A DNA stretch of 64,000 nucleotides, taken from NCBI GenBank assembly GCA_937883755.1, contig CAKZYA010000062.1, forward strand, positions 124,001-188,000. The letters run 5' to 3'. Positions 32,082 to 41,380 of the stretch are shown here, in pieces. This stretch comes from an uncultured Flammeovirgaceae bacterium (GTDB lineage Bacteria > Bacteroidota > Bacteroidia > Cytophagales > Cyclobacteriaceae). The notes under the pieces were generated by a model. That model did not search any database and was not told the origin of the DNA. It worked only from the letters and a program-made list of their open reading frames with translations. Every line of letters starts with the position of its first letter. Within the stretch, counting starts at the first letter, position 1. The position numbers and the translations under genes are program-made.

Positions 32082-33512
32082 TTACTCTTTGTTATAAAAA
32101 GTCTTACCCGGTACACCAAACGACTCCGTTGAATTGTCAACAACTAATACCCAATCTTGCCCTTTTCCAGAAGTAGGCGGTTCAATTTCAGCTCTTTCCG
32201 ACCTATCCAATGACGATCCTTCGTAAGCATTTCCAGTCCTTGGGTCGAACCACCAACTGTTGAATTTTGCCCCTTCAAGTTCCGAAAGATCAAGACTCGT
32301 AGTTTTACCAGTTGGAAAATAAATCATAGCGTAGCTCCCCTCGCTATCTCGTGTAGCAATAACATAATGGTTATCTTCAGATTGTGAATCTATTACCATA
32401 GATTGAGCGGGAATCCTAGTTAAAATAGGACGCGAGAGCATCAAATTCTTTAAATGTTTTACTTGATTAGCCATCGGTAAATCAAGTGCTTTTGGCCAAG
32501 GTCGTAAGGGTTGATTTATTGGCGTTTTATCTAGTTTGTACATCTGCCAAACGTCGTGGCATCCATAGGTCTGACCGAAAGCACCCGCAAATACGTTCCA
32601 ATACATAATGCGCCTAATATCTTCGGGTAAGCTGTGACCTAATTCTTTTGCATTAAAACAATTGGGATGATCTTCATAAAGGGGCTCTCCATCTAATACA
32701 GGTTTTATTGGGCGAAGATTGTAGTCATGCGTAATATGGTTATATGTGCCTTTATTGGCACAATGCCCCGTTTGATGCATATTGAAATCTAACCACGGTT
32801 GATCGTGAAACCAAACCGAAGACCCACCCCCTTCGCGAGGTTGTGGGTGAAAGCTCATCAATGTATTTTCGTATCCACCTCCCCCTTCAGCAACTCCTTC
32901 TGCCATTTCATTCCATACTTCTACATCGTCACTATTTGCTCGTGGATTTCGATCACCACCAATAATCCATACTATATTTTCATAATTACGATACCGATTC
33001 CCAACCCATTTGCCAAACGCTCTTGCATTTTTAACATTAAACACCTCTGGTCCTACACCCCAGCTCTCTTTAAATAGCTTATCTCCCCAAGTTGGCAACA
33101 ACGCCATATAAATCCCTAATTCATCTGCCTTTCTAACAACATAGTCAACATGCTCAAAATATTTTTCATTTGGTTGATTAGGATCATTGCCAATTAGAGG
33201 TGTTTCACCATAGGTGTTAGGTGTATTCAGACCATCTATTTCGGCAAGAATTACTGCCTGAATTACATTGAATCCTTGCTCGGCTCGTTTGGTTAAATAC
33301 AAATCGGCTTCTTCCCTACTGCATCGATGAAAAAGCTCCCAGGCCGTATCTCCCGTCCAGAAAAAAGGAGTACCATCTTCAGTTACAAGGTACCGACTAT
33401 TGGGACTAACCATCAACCGCTGAGCGTTTGAATCTGTAACCATGATAATCAGGGTAAATGATAGGAATAGGTATTTCAACACGTGATTTAAGGTTTTAGG
33501 CGCACTTCTCAT
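32082..33512 (-). CDS. Glycoside hydrolase family 140-like (DUF4038) secreted protein
   Basis: The 476-residue product has a signal peptide (HVLKYLFLSFTLIIMVTDSNA, residues 10-30) followed by a DUF4038/GH140 barrel, starting QRLMVSPNSRYLVTEDGTPFFWTGDTAWELFHR. The catalytic pair expected for the family lies in IVWIIGGDRNPRANS (aspartate, about residue 185) and KPVLDGEPLYEDHPNC (glutamate, about residue 284). The C-terminal 90 residues (NHYVIATRDSEGSYAMIYFP and onward) match the collagen-binding-like companion domain. GH140 includes apiosidases acting on rhamnogalacturonan II side chains. The real substrate here is not known, and no SusC/SusD pair is adjacent. Confidence 0.9.
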   Translation of the reverse strand: MRSAPKTLNHVLKYLFLSFTLIIMVTDSNAQRLMVSPNSRYLVTEDGTPFFWTGDTAWELFHRCSREEADLYLTKRAEQGFNVIQAVILAEIDGLNTPNTYGETPLIGNDPNQPNEKYFEHVDYVVRKADELGIYMALLPTWGDKLFKESWGVGPEVFNVKNARAFGKWVGNRYRNYENIVWIIGGDRNPRANSDDVEVWNEMAEGVAEGGGGYENTLMSFHPQPREGGGSSVWFHDQPWLDFNMHQTGHCANKGTYNHITHDYNLRPIKPVLDGEPLYEDHPNCFNAKELGHSLPEDIRRIMYWNVFAGAFGQTYGCHDVWQMYKLDKTPINQPLRPWPKALDLPMANQVKHLKNLMLSRPILTRIPAQSMVIDSQSEDNHYVIATRDSEGSYAMIYFPTGKTTSLDLSELEGAKFNSWWFDPRTGNAYEGSSLDRSERAEIEPPTSGKGQDWVLVVDNSTESFGVPGKTFYNKE

Positions 33513-33698
33513 AAATAAATACAGCTAGGTCCGCGATGAAAATTTGATATGATTAAGACTAAATATTTGTAAGTATAGCATACGTCGCTTATTAAGCCAA
33601 CATAGTAAACTATTTGATTAATATTTACCTTGAATTTTCACTATGAGTATGAATTCCTGAAAACTATTGGGTAGAGGGCTAGTATTCAAAACTTTAAA

Positions 33699-33845
33699 CT
33701 ATTCTGGCATAATTTTATCCCCCTGCCGAACTATTACATCAGAGCTATCGGCAATAAATACTGAATTGGGTGTGCGCTCAAGATACGGAACAAAGGCTGA
33801 ACCGTAAAGTGCTTTAGTATTATAACTTGCTTCAAATTCCAAAAA
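33699..33845 (-). pseudogene. Decayed 3' gene fragment downstream of yigZ
   Basis: Directly after the YigZ-like stop, and in the same frame, the minus strand encodes FLEFEASYNTKALYGSAFVP followed by YLERTPNSVFIADSSDVIVR and QGDKIMPE before TAG at 33699-33701. This 48-residue stretch has no start codon of its own, is clearly protein-like and resembles the C-terminal end of YqjF/DUF2071-type proteins (SVFLAEGSEI-like), though I am not sure of that match. The remaining 186 bp to the GH140 start show nothing recognisable. I read it as the 3' remnant of a deleted gene. Confidence 0.55.
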
Positions 33846-34451
33846 TCAATGTTTCACCACTACCTGATCTAGCTCTGCAAATTCAGCAAGAGCCGTTTCA
33901 TAATCGCGCAGCCGAGCTGATAACCGATAATAGCACACTTCTGTGAATGACTGCTCAAGAATAGCTAGAGAATACTGGTCGATAATCTTCATGATACTGC
34001 TGGTAACTGAATAAGTAAACTCTACGGAGAAAGTACGCTCTACGTATTTTTCTACGATAGAATTGTTAGCCAAGGCATCGGCCGCTGCTGTTTTGTAAGC
34101 ATGAATCAGCCCAGCTACTCCTAGTTTAGTACCACCAAAGTAGCGAACCACTACAACTAACACATCCTGTAACTGGTGAGAACGAATCTGCCCTAAAATC
34201 GGATCTCCCGCTGAATGAGGCGGCTCACCATCGTCGCTGACGCGGTAAGTTTCTTCTTGCCCTTCTTTAGGTTTCAGTATAAAGGCATAGCAGTGATGCC
34301 GAGCTGCATGGTGAAGTTTCTTCAAGTCAGTCAAGTGTTGCTGCACTTCACTTTCTAAACTAACGGGGTAGGCATATGCTAGAAATTTACTTCCCTTTTC
34401 TCGATAAGAACCTTCAGATTTGTCTAATAGCGACAGATAATAATCATACAT
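33846..34451 (-). CDS. yigZ: YigZ/IMPACT-family protein
   Basis: The 201-residue product shows the IMPACT N-terminal domain: SEGSYREKGSKFLAYAYPVSLESEV, then HHAARHHCYAFILK and DGEPPHSAGDPILGQIRSHQLQDVLVVVVRYFGGTKLGVAGLIHAY, followed by the YigZ C-terminal ferredoxin-like domain. Members are linked to translation control (the eukaryotic IMPACT protein binds GCN1) and E. coli YigZ is uncharacterised. Length is normal. Beyond its stop, the reading frame happens to continue in frame into a decayed gene fragment. Confidence 0.92.
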   Translation of the reverse strand: MYDYYLSLLDKSEGSYREKGSKFLAYAYPVSLESEVQQHLTDLKKLHHAARHHCYAFILKPKEGQEETYRVSDDGEPPHSAGDPILGQIRSHQLQDVLVVVVRYFGGTKLGVAGLIHAYKTAAADALANNSIVEKYVERTFSVEFTYSVTSSIMKIIDQYSLAILEQSFTEVCYYRLSARLRDYETALAEFAELDQVVVKH

Positions 34452-34692
34452 TCTCTAACCAAGATATCAAATGAGACTTATAATAGCGATTTTACTGCGA
34501 CACAACCATGATACCGTAATCTAGAAATAGCAAAATTTTTCGGTGTACATCAATCCTTCTTACTGAATTTGCTATGCGTATTGAACGAGTAAAATCTAAA
34601 GAAAAATTACTATGTAGGAAACACGCTCAAAAGTCTTTGTCCTAGCGACGTATTCTTTCTACTATTAACGAACGAATTCACCGCAGATTTTT

Positions 34693-36909
34693 ATGAAGTC
34701 AGGATCAGAGTCAACTTGGATGACTAATTTCGGATTAGCCACTATCCGAGGACGTATTATAGCCCTAGTCATGTTCCTGTTATCAGCTATGCTGATTTTC
34801 TCATTAATTATGTGGCAGCAAAGCCGGCAGGTTGAGAAAGCGATGAAAAACCTGTTAGATACTCGTATGCAGGTTAGCGAACTATTGGAGTCTATAGAGT
34901 CAAGTGCTAACACGCAGGTATCAGAAGCTCGTAATAGCCTCTTAAGAAGAGATAAGTTTCAAAAAGATGAGCAAGGTTTTTTCCTGCAACAAGACCAGAT
35001 ACAACAGACATTGCAGCAATTGGATAGCTTAGTGAACACCTTAGATGATAGCATTGATCTAACTGATTTAACAGAGAGAGTAGATGGTTTTAATCAAGAC
35101 TTTATTAAGGCAGATCAGATTTGGAAAGAAACGCTAAAGAAGCAGGAGAACAATAAGGTACGACTATACCTTACTGATCCAACTCAGGCATACTACCGAA
35201 TGGCTAGTGAAACTGAGCGGGAAGGTATACCAACTTCAGATACGGTGGTAGAACTAACGATTGAAGCGGAAGAGGCTTTCATGAGCGGAGCATTCATGAA
35301 CCGCACGCACGCTAATTACCGAGGAGAAGGTTATGCCGATTATACTAAGCCAGAAGAAGATCTGGTAGAATGGAAATTTGAAACGCCCTCAGACGGAAAT
35401 CACTTGATTTCATTTAAATATGCTAACGGCGCAAAAGATGATCGTCCGCTTCGTATCCTATTAGATGGAGTTATATTAGATTCTGCATTTTCGTTTCCTG
35501 TTACGGAAAGAGGAGCCTGGGACACCTGGGTATTTACTGAAACGATTTCTCTACCTCTCACCGCAGGTATCCATACATTGCAAGCGGTAGCTATTGGTGA
35601 AAGTGGAGCTAACATTGATTACATCAAGATTGTTGCTCCCGCCCCCATTGTCGATTCTTCTTTTTTTAACAATACTGTTTTTCTGGACGGAGTCTTGGAT
35701 AAAGATGCTTCAGATAGATTTTTAGAGCGGATAGCTGGGCAAGAGGAAGAGGTAGATAAAATGAATGCTGTAGCCGATATACTCCGATATACTTTGGGAG
35801 AATTAAAAGGGGGAACAGGCCCTTTGAAGCAAAAAAACGAAAATCTTCTAGAGGCAGATATGACTCAACTACGAAATAGTCTACGCCGAACTAGCATAAT
35901 AAATTTTGGAGTGCTAGGGATAGTGGTACTGTTAGCTATGTTAGTAACCTTGTATGTTTTGCGTTCCTTAAAAGTCTCTATACAGCATCCTACGCAGTTC
36001 ATCTATCAGTTAGCAGCTGGTAAAGTCAATGATGATTTGGTAGAAGCAAAAGATGAGTTAAATGAGGTAGTGCAGGCGGGAAACTTATTAGGTCATCAAC
36101 TACGAAAAGCTCGTGATTTCGCTATTCAAGTAGGAGAAGGGCAGTTAGACCATCCTTTTGAACCAGCTAGCGAACAAGACATGCTTGGAAATGCCTTACT
36201 GCAAATGCGGGCTAAGCTAGTTACAATGGCCGAAGAAGAAAAAACACGTCACTGGATGAACGAAGGCATTACGAAGTTTTCTGAACTGGTACGAGTTAAG
36301 TATGAAAACAAGCGAGAATTTGCAGCCAGTTTGGTATCGGAATTGGTTAAGTATGTGGGAGCTAATCAAGGCGGATTATTTATCCGAGAGCAGCAAGAAA
36401 AAGATGAAGTACTTATGCTGCAAGGCTGTTATGCTTACGAACGACGAAAATACTTAGAGAAAGAAGTGATCCCAGGTGAAGGATTACTCGGGCAAGCGTA
36501 CCTTGAAGAAGAAACCACCTATTTAACCGAAATTCCAGATAAGTATATTACCATTCGGTCGGGACTCGGTGATGCTAGTCCTAGTGCAATTCTAATAGTC
36601 CCTCTTAAATCTAATGAGCAATTAACTGGAGTACTGGAATTAGCTGCTTTTGGAGAGTTCACCCCCCATGCGATCGAGTTAGTAGAGAAAGTTGCAGAAA
36701 TCATGGCCGCCCATATTGCCAACTTAGAAGCCAACGAGCGTACTCAACAGCTACTGAAATCAACGCAGGAGCAAGCCGAAGAACTCCGATCCCAAGAGGA
36801 AGAAATGCGCCAGAACATGGAAGAAATGAAAGCCATTCAGGAGCAAATGCACCGTAACCAACAAGAAGAGCAAAAGGCTTCGGTTACTGAAGAAGCGGAG
36901 CAGGTCTAA
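34693..36909 (+). CDS. Membrane sensor with extracytoplasmic CBM-like domain, HAMP-like linker and GAF domain
   Basis: The 738-residue protein has a transmembrane helix at about residues 19-42, a helical periplasmic stretch, and then a carbohydrate-binding-module-like domain at about 188-312 (TIEAEEAFMSGAFMNRTHAN, then KYANGAKDDRPLRILLDGVI and IHTLQAVAIGESGANIDYIKI). A second transmembrane helix (402-423) and a HAMP-like coiled linker (about 425-510) follow. The C-terminal half is a GAF domain (about 540-680, VKYVGANQGGLFIREQQEKD) and a glutamine/glutamate-rich coiled coil. No kinase, cyclase or methyl-accepting domain is present, so its output must be a separate partner. The start is an ATG at 34693. 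Confidence 0.8.
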   Translation: MKSGSESTWMTNFGLATIRGRIIALVMFLLSAMLIFSLIMWQQSRQVEKAMKNLLDTRMQVSELLESIESSANTQVSEARNSLLRRDKFQKDEQGFFLQQDQIQQTLQQLDSLVNTLDDSIDLTDLTERVDGFNQDFIKADQIWKETLKKQENNKVRLYLTDPTQAYYRMASETEREGIPTSDTVVELTIEAEEAFMSGAFMNRTHANYRGEGYADYTKPEEDLVEWKFETPSDGNHLISFKYANGAKDDRPLRILLDGVILDSAFSFPVTERGAWDTWVFTETISLPLTAGIHTLQAVAIGESGANIDYIKIVAPAPIVDSSFFNNTVFLDGVLDKDASDRFLERIAGQEEEVDKMNAVADILRYTLGELKGGTGPLKQKNENLLEADMTQLRNSLRRTSIINFGVLGIVVLLAMLVTLYVLRSLKVSIQHPTQFIYQLAAGKVNDDLVEAKDELNEVVQAGNLLGHQLRKARDFAIQVGEGQLDHPFEPASEQDMLGNALLQMRAKLVTMAEEEKTRHWMNEGITKFSELVRVKYENKREFAASLVSELVKYVGANQGGLFIREQQEKDEVLMLQGCYAYERRKYLEKEVIPGEGLLGQAYLEEETTYLTEIPDKYITIRSGLGDASPSAILIVPLKSNEQLTGVLELAAFGEFTPHAIELVEKVAEIMAAHIANLEANERTQQLLKSTQEQAEELRSQEEEMRQNMEEMKAIQEQMHRNQQEEQKASVTEEAEQV

Positions 36910-38429
36910 TAAAGCGATACGAAAGCAGCACTCAAATGGCTGATTATGTCGGAGGCAATCAATGACTCCTGACTGAGTTTTTCCTTGGCCAAGTCACCTG
37001 CCAAACCATGTAGATATACTCCAAGTAATGCTGCTGAGAGCGAGTCATACTTTTGGGCAATGAGGGCAGTGAGAATTCCGGTAAGCACGTCGCCGCTGCC
37101 ACCGGTAGCCATGCCAGGATTTCCGCTGCTATTGAAGTAAACTGAGCCTTCGGGAGTACCAATAGCCGTATGCGAGCCTTTCAGTGTGGTGTAAACGTGA
37201 TACTTTTGACAAAATTCTCGTAATACATCTAAACGATGAAAATCGTCCCGGGCTTTCTCGGTAAGTCGTTCAAATTCTTTGGGATGGGGGGTTAGGATAG
37301 AGTTTTCGGGAATAAGTTCTAGCAATTCACGGTTTTTTCCGCAAATATTCAAAGCGTCGGCATCCAGTACCATTCGCTTTGCCCGGTCGTTAGCTGTTTT
37401 TAGTATCGCTTCCAGTCCTTGTGCTGTCTCTTCTTCCGTACCTAAACCGGGCCCAATCCCGATGACATCGTAATTCTCTAGACTGGTAGTTCCTTCTTGG
37501 GGTAAACTGCTGAAATGTTTCTCATGCTGATCTATCGTGGTCATGGCTTCAGGTACTGAGATTTGCATAATTTCGTAGCCACAGCGAGGTACGTGCACCG
37601 TTAGCAAACCAACTCCGCTTCGAGCGCAGGCTCGGCTGCACAGTACTGCCGCGCCCATTTTTCCGTAGCTTCCACTGATAAGTAGCGTCTTGCCGTAATC
37701 GCCTTTGTGAGAATGCCCCTTTCGCTCACGACGAAGCTCCTTCATCCAATCGTGGGTAAGATAGTGGTACTGCGTCTCAACTTCCTGTAAAAATTTAGTA
37801 TCTAACCTAATATCCACGGCTGCCCAACTGCCTACGTATATTTCGCTCTGAGGAAGCAAAAACGCCAGTTTGGGTAATTGAAAAGTATAGGTAAAATCAG
37901 CTCGAATAACCGAATCATCTTCATTGACCGAAGAGTCAGCATACAAACCCGAGGGAATATCCACCGCCACTACGGTGCAACCATTTTTATTAATAACCTT
38001 CACTGTTTTGGCATACAAGCCTTCCAAAGCGCGGTTCAACCCTGAGCCGAACATTGCATCGATTACAATACTCAAATTAGGTAACTCCGGTAACTGAGAC
38101 TCATCCGTTATTCGATGTACGGAAGGATGTTCGGCTAGTCGCTTTAGATTAGTTTCAAAATCATCAGACCCAGTTTTACTGCCGATAATAAAAATCGAAA
38201 CATCGTACTGCTGAGCCAAAAGCATTCGGGCAATTGCTAGCCCATCACCCCCATTGTTACCTAAGCCACAAAAAATATAGATCGGGCAATTATGCTCCGG
38301 AAACTGCTGCACAAAGCGTTGAGTAAATTGGCGGGACGCCCGTTCCATCAGATCAATAGAAGCAATAGGTTCGCGCTGAATAGTCGCCGCATCAGCTTGT
38401 CGAGTCTGAGAAGCAGTGAGTATTTTCAT
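36906..38429 (-). CDS. nnr: Bifunctional NAD(P)HX epimerase/dehydratase
   Basis: The 507-residue product repairs hydrated NAD(P)H. The N-terminal YjeF half (residues 1-215) has IFCGLGNNGGDGLAIARMLL and DAMFGSGLNR. The C-terminal carbohydrate-kinase-like half has KTLLISGSYGKMGAAVLCSRACARSGVGLL, GIGPGLGTE, ILTPHPKEFERL and the catalytic glycine-aspartate in NPGMATGGSGDVLTGILTALIAQ. The two halves are fused, as in E. coli Nnr. The gene is convergent with the sensor gene, with a 4-nt overlap of the stops. Confidence 0.95.
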   Translation of the reverse strand: MKILTASQTRQADAATIQREPIASIDLMERASRQFTQRFVQQFPEHNCPIYIFCGLGNNGGDGLAIARMLLAQQYDVSIFIIGSKTGSDDFETNLKRLAEHPSVHRITDESQLPELPNLSIVIDAMFGSGLNRALEGLYAKTVKVINKNGCTVVAVDIPSGLYADSSVNEDDSVIRADFTYTFQLPKLAFLLPQSEIYVGSWAAVDIRLDTKFLQEVETQYHYLTHDWMKELRRERKGHSHKGDYGKTLLISGSYGKMGAAVLCSRACARSGVGLLTVHVPRCGYEIMQISVPEAMTTIDQHEKHFSSLPQEGTTSLENYDVIGIGPGLGTEEETAQGLEAILKTANDRAKRMVLDADALNICGKNRELLELIPENSILTPHPKEFERLTEKARDDFHRLDVLREFCQKYHVYTTLKGSHTAIGTPEGSVYFNSSGNPGMATGGSGDVLTGILTALIAQKYDSLSAALLGVYLHGLAGDLAKEKLSQESLIASDIISHLSAAFVSLY

Positions 38430-38623
38430 CGATCAGAGGTTAGATGTTTGCCTTTTACCTGAATAGACTATTTTTGTTTAACAAAATCTGTGAAACGGAA
38501 ACCAATAAAACAATTTGCAATTAGCAGTAAACAATGTACAATTTTTTGGTTCTAAAATAACAGCAATCTGTAACCTTAAACTTTCTAAGCCTGAATACCA
38601 TAACACGCAAACACTATAAAACC

Positions 38624-39004
38624 ATGTCAAAAAAAATCATTCAAACCTCGGAAGCTCCGGCACCTATTGGACCGTACAATCAGGCTATTCTTGCCGGAGA
38701 TACGTTGTATGTTTCAGGACAAATTGCCATTGATGTTGCGTCTGGCGAGTTACTGACTGATAACATTACTCAGGAAACCCACCAAGTGATGAAGAACTTA
38801 GAAGCAATTCTTCGCACGGCTGAGATGCAATTCTCCCATGTAGTAAAGTGCAGTATCTTCATTCGGGATATGGGACAGTTTGCTACCGTTAACGAAGCCT
38901 ACGGACAATACTTTCAAGCCGACCCACCCGCCCGGGAAACAGTAGAAGTGAGTGGCTTACCCAAAGATGTAAACGTAGAGATTTCCTGCATTGCGGTAAG
39001 ATAA
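38624..39004 (+). CDS. RidA-family enamine/imine deaminase
   Basis: The 126-residue product is a canonical RidA protein: SKKIIQTSEAPAPIGPYNQAILAGDTLYVSGQIAIDVASGEL, then QVMKNLEAILRTAEMQFSHVVKCSIFIRDMGQFATVNEAYGQYF. The end, ARETVEVSGLPKDVNVEISCIAV, includes the conserved arginine (residue 105) and glutamate that hold the substrate. RidA hydrolyses reactive enamine/imine intermediates of PLP enzymes, protecting the cell from damage. The gene is divergent from nnr, another metabolite-repair gene. Confidence 0.93.
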   Translation: MSKKIIQTSEAPAPIGPYNQAILAGDTLYVSGQIAIDVASGELLTDNITQETHQVMKNLEAILRTAEMQFSHVVKCSIFIRDMGQFATVNEAYGQYFQADPPARETVEVSGLPKDVNVEISCIAVR

Positions 39005-39103
39005 GCACCAGTGCTATTTGACCTACAAGGCTCATTATGAACGATCGGTTGCCCAGAAATGCCACCGCGCGATGATCGCGTTACTTATGCTTGACTACTT
39101 GAT

Positions 39104-39577
39104 ATGCAGTTACTTCCGGCGGAGAGTGAAACTCTAGTACTACCGTACTCAGGAAAAGAAGTTTTTGAGCGTATCCGGCAAGTAACCCGCCCAATGGAGC
39201 CATACCTCCCCCTTTCGGTGCAGGAAGAAGGTTTTCGGTTTAATGGAGTGGTGGAAGCAGATGAGTTTCGGCTATCGAGAAAGATTACTCGCCCTAATAG
39301 CTTTTTACCGATCATCATTGGGAAAGTAGCGCCTACTTCTAAAGGCTGCTTAGTCTTTCTATCTTATAAAATGTTTTCTTCTACCTTACTATTTATTGGC
39401 TTCTGGTCGGTACTCACTCTGTTAATTTCACTCTACTTTTTCTTTTATGAAAAGCTTTATAGCTACGGCACCATTGCTATTGCGATTGGTATTGTCAATT
39501 ACGTGGTTGCGCTGCTCAATTTTCAGAAGCAAGTTAGAATTAGTCGTAGTTTAATCCGGCATACGCTGGAAGACTGA
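39104..39577 (+). CDS. Hypothetical membrane protein with two transmembrane helices
   Basis: The 157-residue product has a polar N-terminal 90 residues (QLLPAESETLVLPYSGKEVF, then RITRPNSFLPIIIGKVAPTSKG). It then has two hydrophobic helices at about 92-113 (TLLFIGFWSVLTLLISLYFFF) and 120-140 (YGTIAIAIGIVNYVVALLNF), with a basic C-terminal tail. I do not recognise the family. The gene is co-directional with the RidA gene 100 bp upstream and is followed by a 30-bp palindrome that probably terminates it. Confidence 0.65.
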   Translation: MQLLPAESETLVLPYSGKEVFERIRQVTRPMEPYLPLSVQEEGFRFNGVVEADEFRLSRKITRPNSFLPIIIGKVAPTSKGCLVFLSYKMFSSTLLFIGFWSVLTLLISLYFFFYEKLYSYGTIAIAIGIVNYVVALLNFQKQVRISRSLIRHTLED

Positions 39578-39621
39578 ATCAATTGAAAATTAATAAGTGA
39601 AAGGGGATAATGGAAAATGAG

Positions 39622-39651
39622 TGTAGAGACTTGATTAATCAAGTCTCTACA
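39622..39651. repeat. 30-bp perfect palindrome between convergent genes
   Basis: The half TGTAGAGACTTGATT at 39622-39636 is followed immediately by its exact reverse complement at 39637-39651, with no spacer. It lies 44 bp after the stop of the membrane protein gene and 4 bp before the stop of the convergent glutamine synthetase homologue. Related TAGAGAC...GTCTCTA palindromes are common intergenic repeats in Bacteroidota and cyanobacteria, as far as I recall. A bidirectional terminator or a REP-like mobile repeat are both plausible. Confidence 0.8.
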
Positions 39652-39655
39652 GAAA

Positions 39656-41008
39656 TCAAATTACCTCAAAATACCGCTTTAATTCCCAGTCGGTAACAGC
39701 CTGGGCATATTGCCGACATTCCCACTCGCGGGTACGCACGAAGTGATCGACAAAGTCTGTACCGAAGAGTTCTTCGGCAAGCTCGGAGGTTTTCATCGCC
39801 TGGGATGCTTCCCATAAATTTCGGGGCAATACTCCGTACTGATCTTCTTCATAGCCATTGGCTACCGTTTTAGGTTGATCGAGTTTTAGATTATTTTTAA
39901 TGCCATATAAACCACTAGCCAAAGCTGCCGCCATCGCTAGGTAGGGATTCACATCTGAACCTGGTACTCGAGTTTCTAGCCGAGTTGATTTTTTGCCCCC
40001 GGCTAACACCCGTAGAGCGGTAGTCCGATTATCAGTTCCCCACGTAAGCGTAGTGGGTGCCCAAGCTCCTTCCACCAGCCGTTTATAGCTATTGATGGTG
40101 GGCGCGTACATCGGTAAAATATGCGGCAAGCAATGCAATTGCCCCGCTACGTAACTTTGCATCACCGATGATATTGCATCTGCTTCATCAAAAAACAAGT
40201 TTATCTGCTGATCACTATCCCATAGACTTTGGTGAATATGACCGCTACAACCGGGTAACTCTTGACTCCACTTTGCCATAAACGTGGCCATGATTCCGTG
40301 CTGGTAGGCAATTTCTTTCACTCCAGTTTTGAAGAGTACCGCACGGTCAGCCGCTTCCAGAATGTCGCCGTACAGAATAGCCGCCTCGTACACTCCCGGC
40401 CCAGTTTCGGTATGTAACCCTTCCAGCGGTATATCAAACTGAAGTAGTAAATCGAACAGGTCATTAAAAAATGGGCTGTTTAGTGAACTACGTAGTAGCG
40501 AATAACCGAACATACCGGGTGTAAGTGGCTCAATATGGGTAAACGATTTCTCATTTAGCGTTTCGGGGGTTTCAGCAAAATTAAACCATTCAAACTCTTG
40601 AGAGAACATGGGTGAATACCCCAAGTCTACGGCTTCCTGTTTAACTTTTTTCAGTAAGCTACGCGGACAAATGGCTAAGCCCTCACCCGACTCATTGACA
40701 AAATCACCCAGAAAAAACGGTAGATTTTCCTCCCAAGGGATCTGACGAAATGTATTGATATCTAGCTGAGCGTCAGCATCAGGGTAACCCGTATGCCAAC
40801 CTGTGTATTTAGCGTTGTCGTAGGCTGTATCCACCGCATCCCAACCAAATACTACGTTGCAAAAGCCAAAACCACCCTCCAGAATGGACATGAACTTGTC
40901 TTTATGCACTACTTTCCCACGCAAAATGCCATCAATATCGGTAATAGCGAGCTTTACTTTGTGAGCCGGATGGTCGTTGACTGCCTGCTTAATTTCTTCC
41001 TGAGTCAT
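39656..41008 (-). CDS. Glutamine synthetase-family protein (type GlnA-like/gamma-glutamyl ligase group)
   Basis: The 450-residue protein has the glutamine synthetase fold. The N-terminal beta-grasp (KVKLAITDIDGILRGKVVHKDKFM) is followed by the catalytic barrel: MFSQEFEWFNF, EGLHTETGPGVYEAAILYGD, FMAKWSQELPGCSGHIHQSLWD and NRTTALRVLAGGKKSTRLETRVPGSDVNPYLAMAAALASG. The DIDGILRGK start and the absence of an adenylylation tyrosine motif place it with gamma-glutamyl-polyamine/aminoalkanoate ligases rather than true GlnA. The amine substrate is unknown. Confidence 0.85.
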   Translation of the reverse strand: MTQEEIKQAVNDHPAHKVKLAITDIDGILRGKVVHKDKFMSILEGGFGFCNVVFGWDAVDTAYDNAKYTGWHTGYPDADAQLDINTFRQIPWEENLPFFLGDFVNESGEGLAICPRSLLKKVKQEAVDLGYSPMFSQEFEWFNFAETPETLNEKSFTHIEPLTPGMFGYSLLRSSLNSPFFNDLFDLLLQFDIPLEGLHTETGPGVYEAAILYGDILEAADRAVLFKTGVKEIAYQHGIMATFMAKWSQELPGCSGHIHQSLWDSDQQINLFFDEADAISSVMQSYVAGQLHCLPHILPMYAPTINSYKRLVEGAWAPTTLTWGTDNRTTALRVLAGGKKSTRLETRVPGSDVNPYLAMAAALASGLYGIKNNLKLDQPKTVANGYEEDQYGVLPRNLWEASQAMKTSELAEELFGTDFVDHFVRTREWECRQYAQAVTDWELKRYFEVI

Positions 41009-41242
41009 AGAAATGGAATAAATAAGAGAATGATTAAACGTTGGAATGAGCGAGTGGAAAATCTACTTCTTAAAAAAGGTAAAGTTGAGATAAGATGCTA
41101 ATGATTGGGTAAAATTAACAACGTGCTATTAGCAATTAGTAGAGAGCGGGGTGCCTGACGTAATGAGTAAGGCTAATATTTGACTTCTAGCTCCTAAAAG
41201 TCAAGATTTTATTGCTAAAAATGTTCAGGAGTGTACTCAACC

Positions 41243-41258
41243 TGTCCGATAACGGACA
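41243..41258. promoter_or_regulatory. Operator-like palindrome TGTCCG-ATAA-CGGACA
   Basis: Perfect 6-bp arms with a 4-bp AT-rich centre lie 46 bp upstream of a promoter-like sequence and 123 bp before the small gene at 41381. The symmetry suggests a dimeric regulator site. The regulator is not identified. Confidence 0.45.
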
Positions 41259-41303
41259 TGCTATTTAGCCAAAAAGTGCGATTACCGCTATTTTAGGCAG
41301 TTT

Positions 41304-41335
41304 TTTGCTTTGGCACAGCAGTTGAAATATGTTTA
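41304..41335 (+). promoter_or_regulatory. Bacteroidota-type promoter (TTTG and TAnnTTTG-like elements)
   Basis: TTTG at 41304-41307 and TATGTTTA at 41328-41335 (7 of 8 matches to TAnnTTTG) are spaced by 20 bp, within the normal range for Bacteroidota sigma factor sites. Transcription would start near 41342 and leave a leader of about 40 nt before the small gene at 41381. Confidence 0.5.
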
Positions 41336-41380
41336 GTGTATTTATTAACAAACAACATTTACCCAAAAATTTTAATAATC

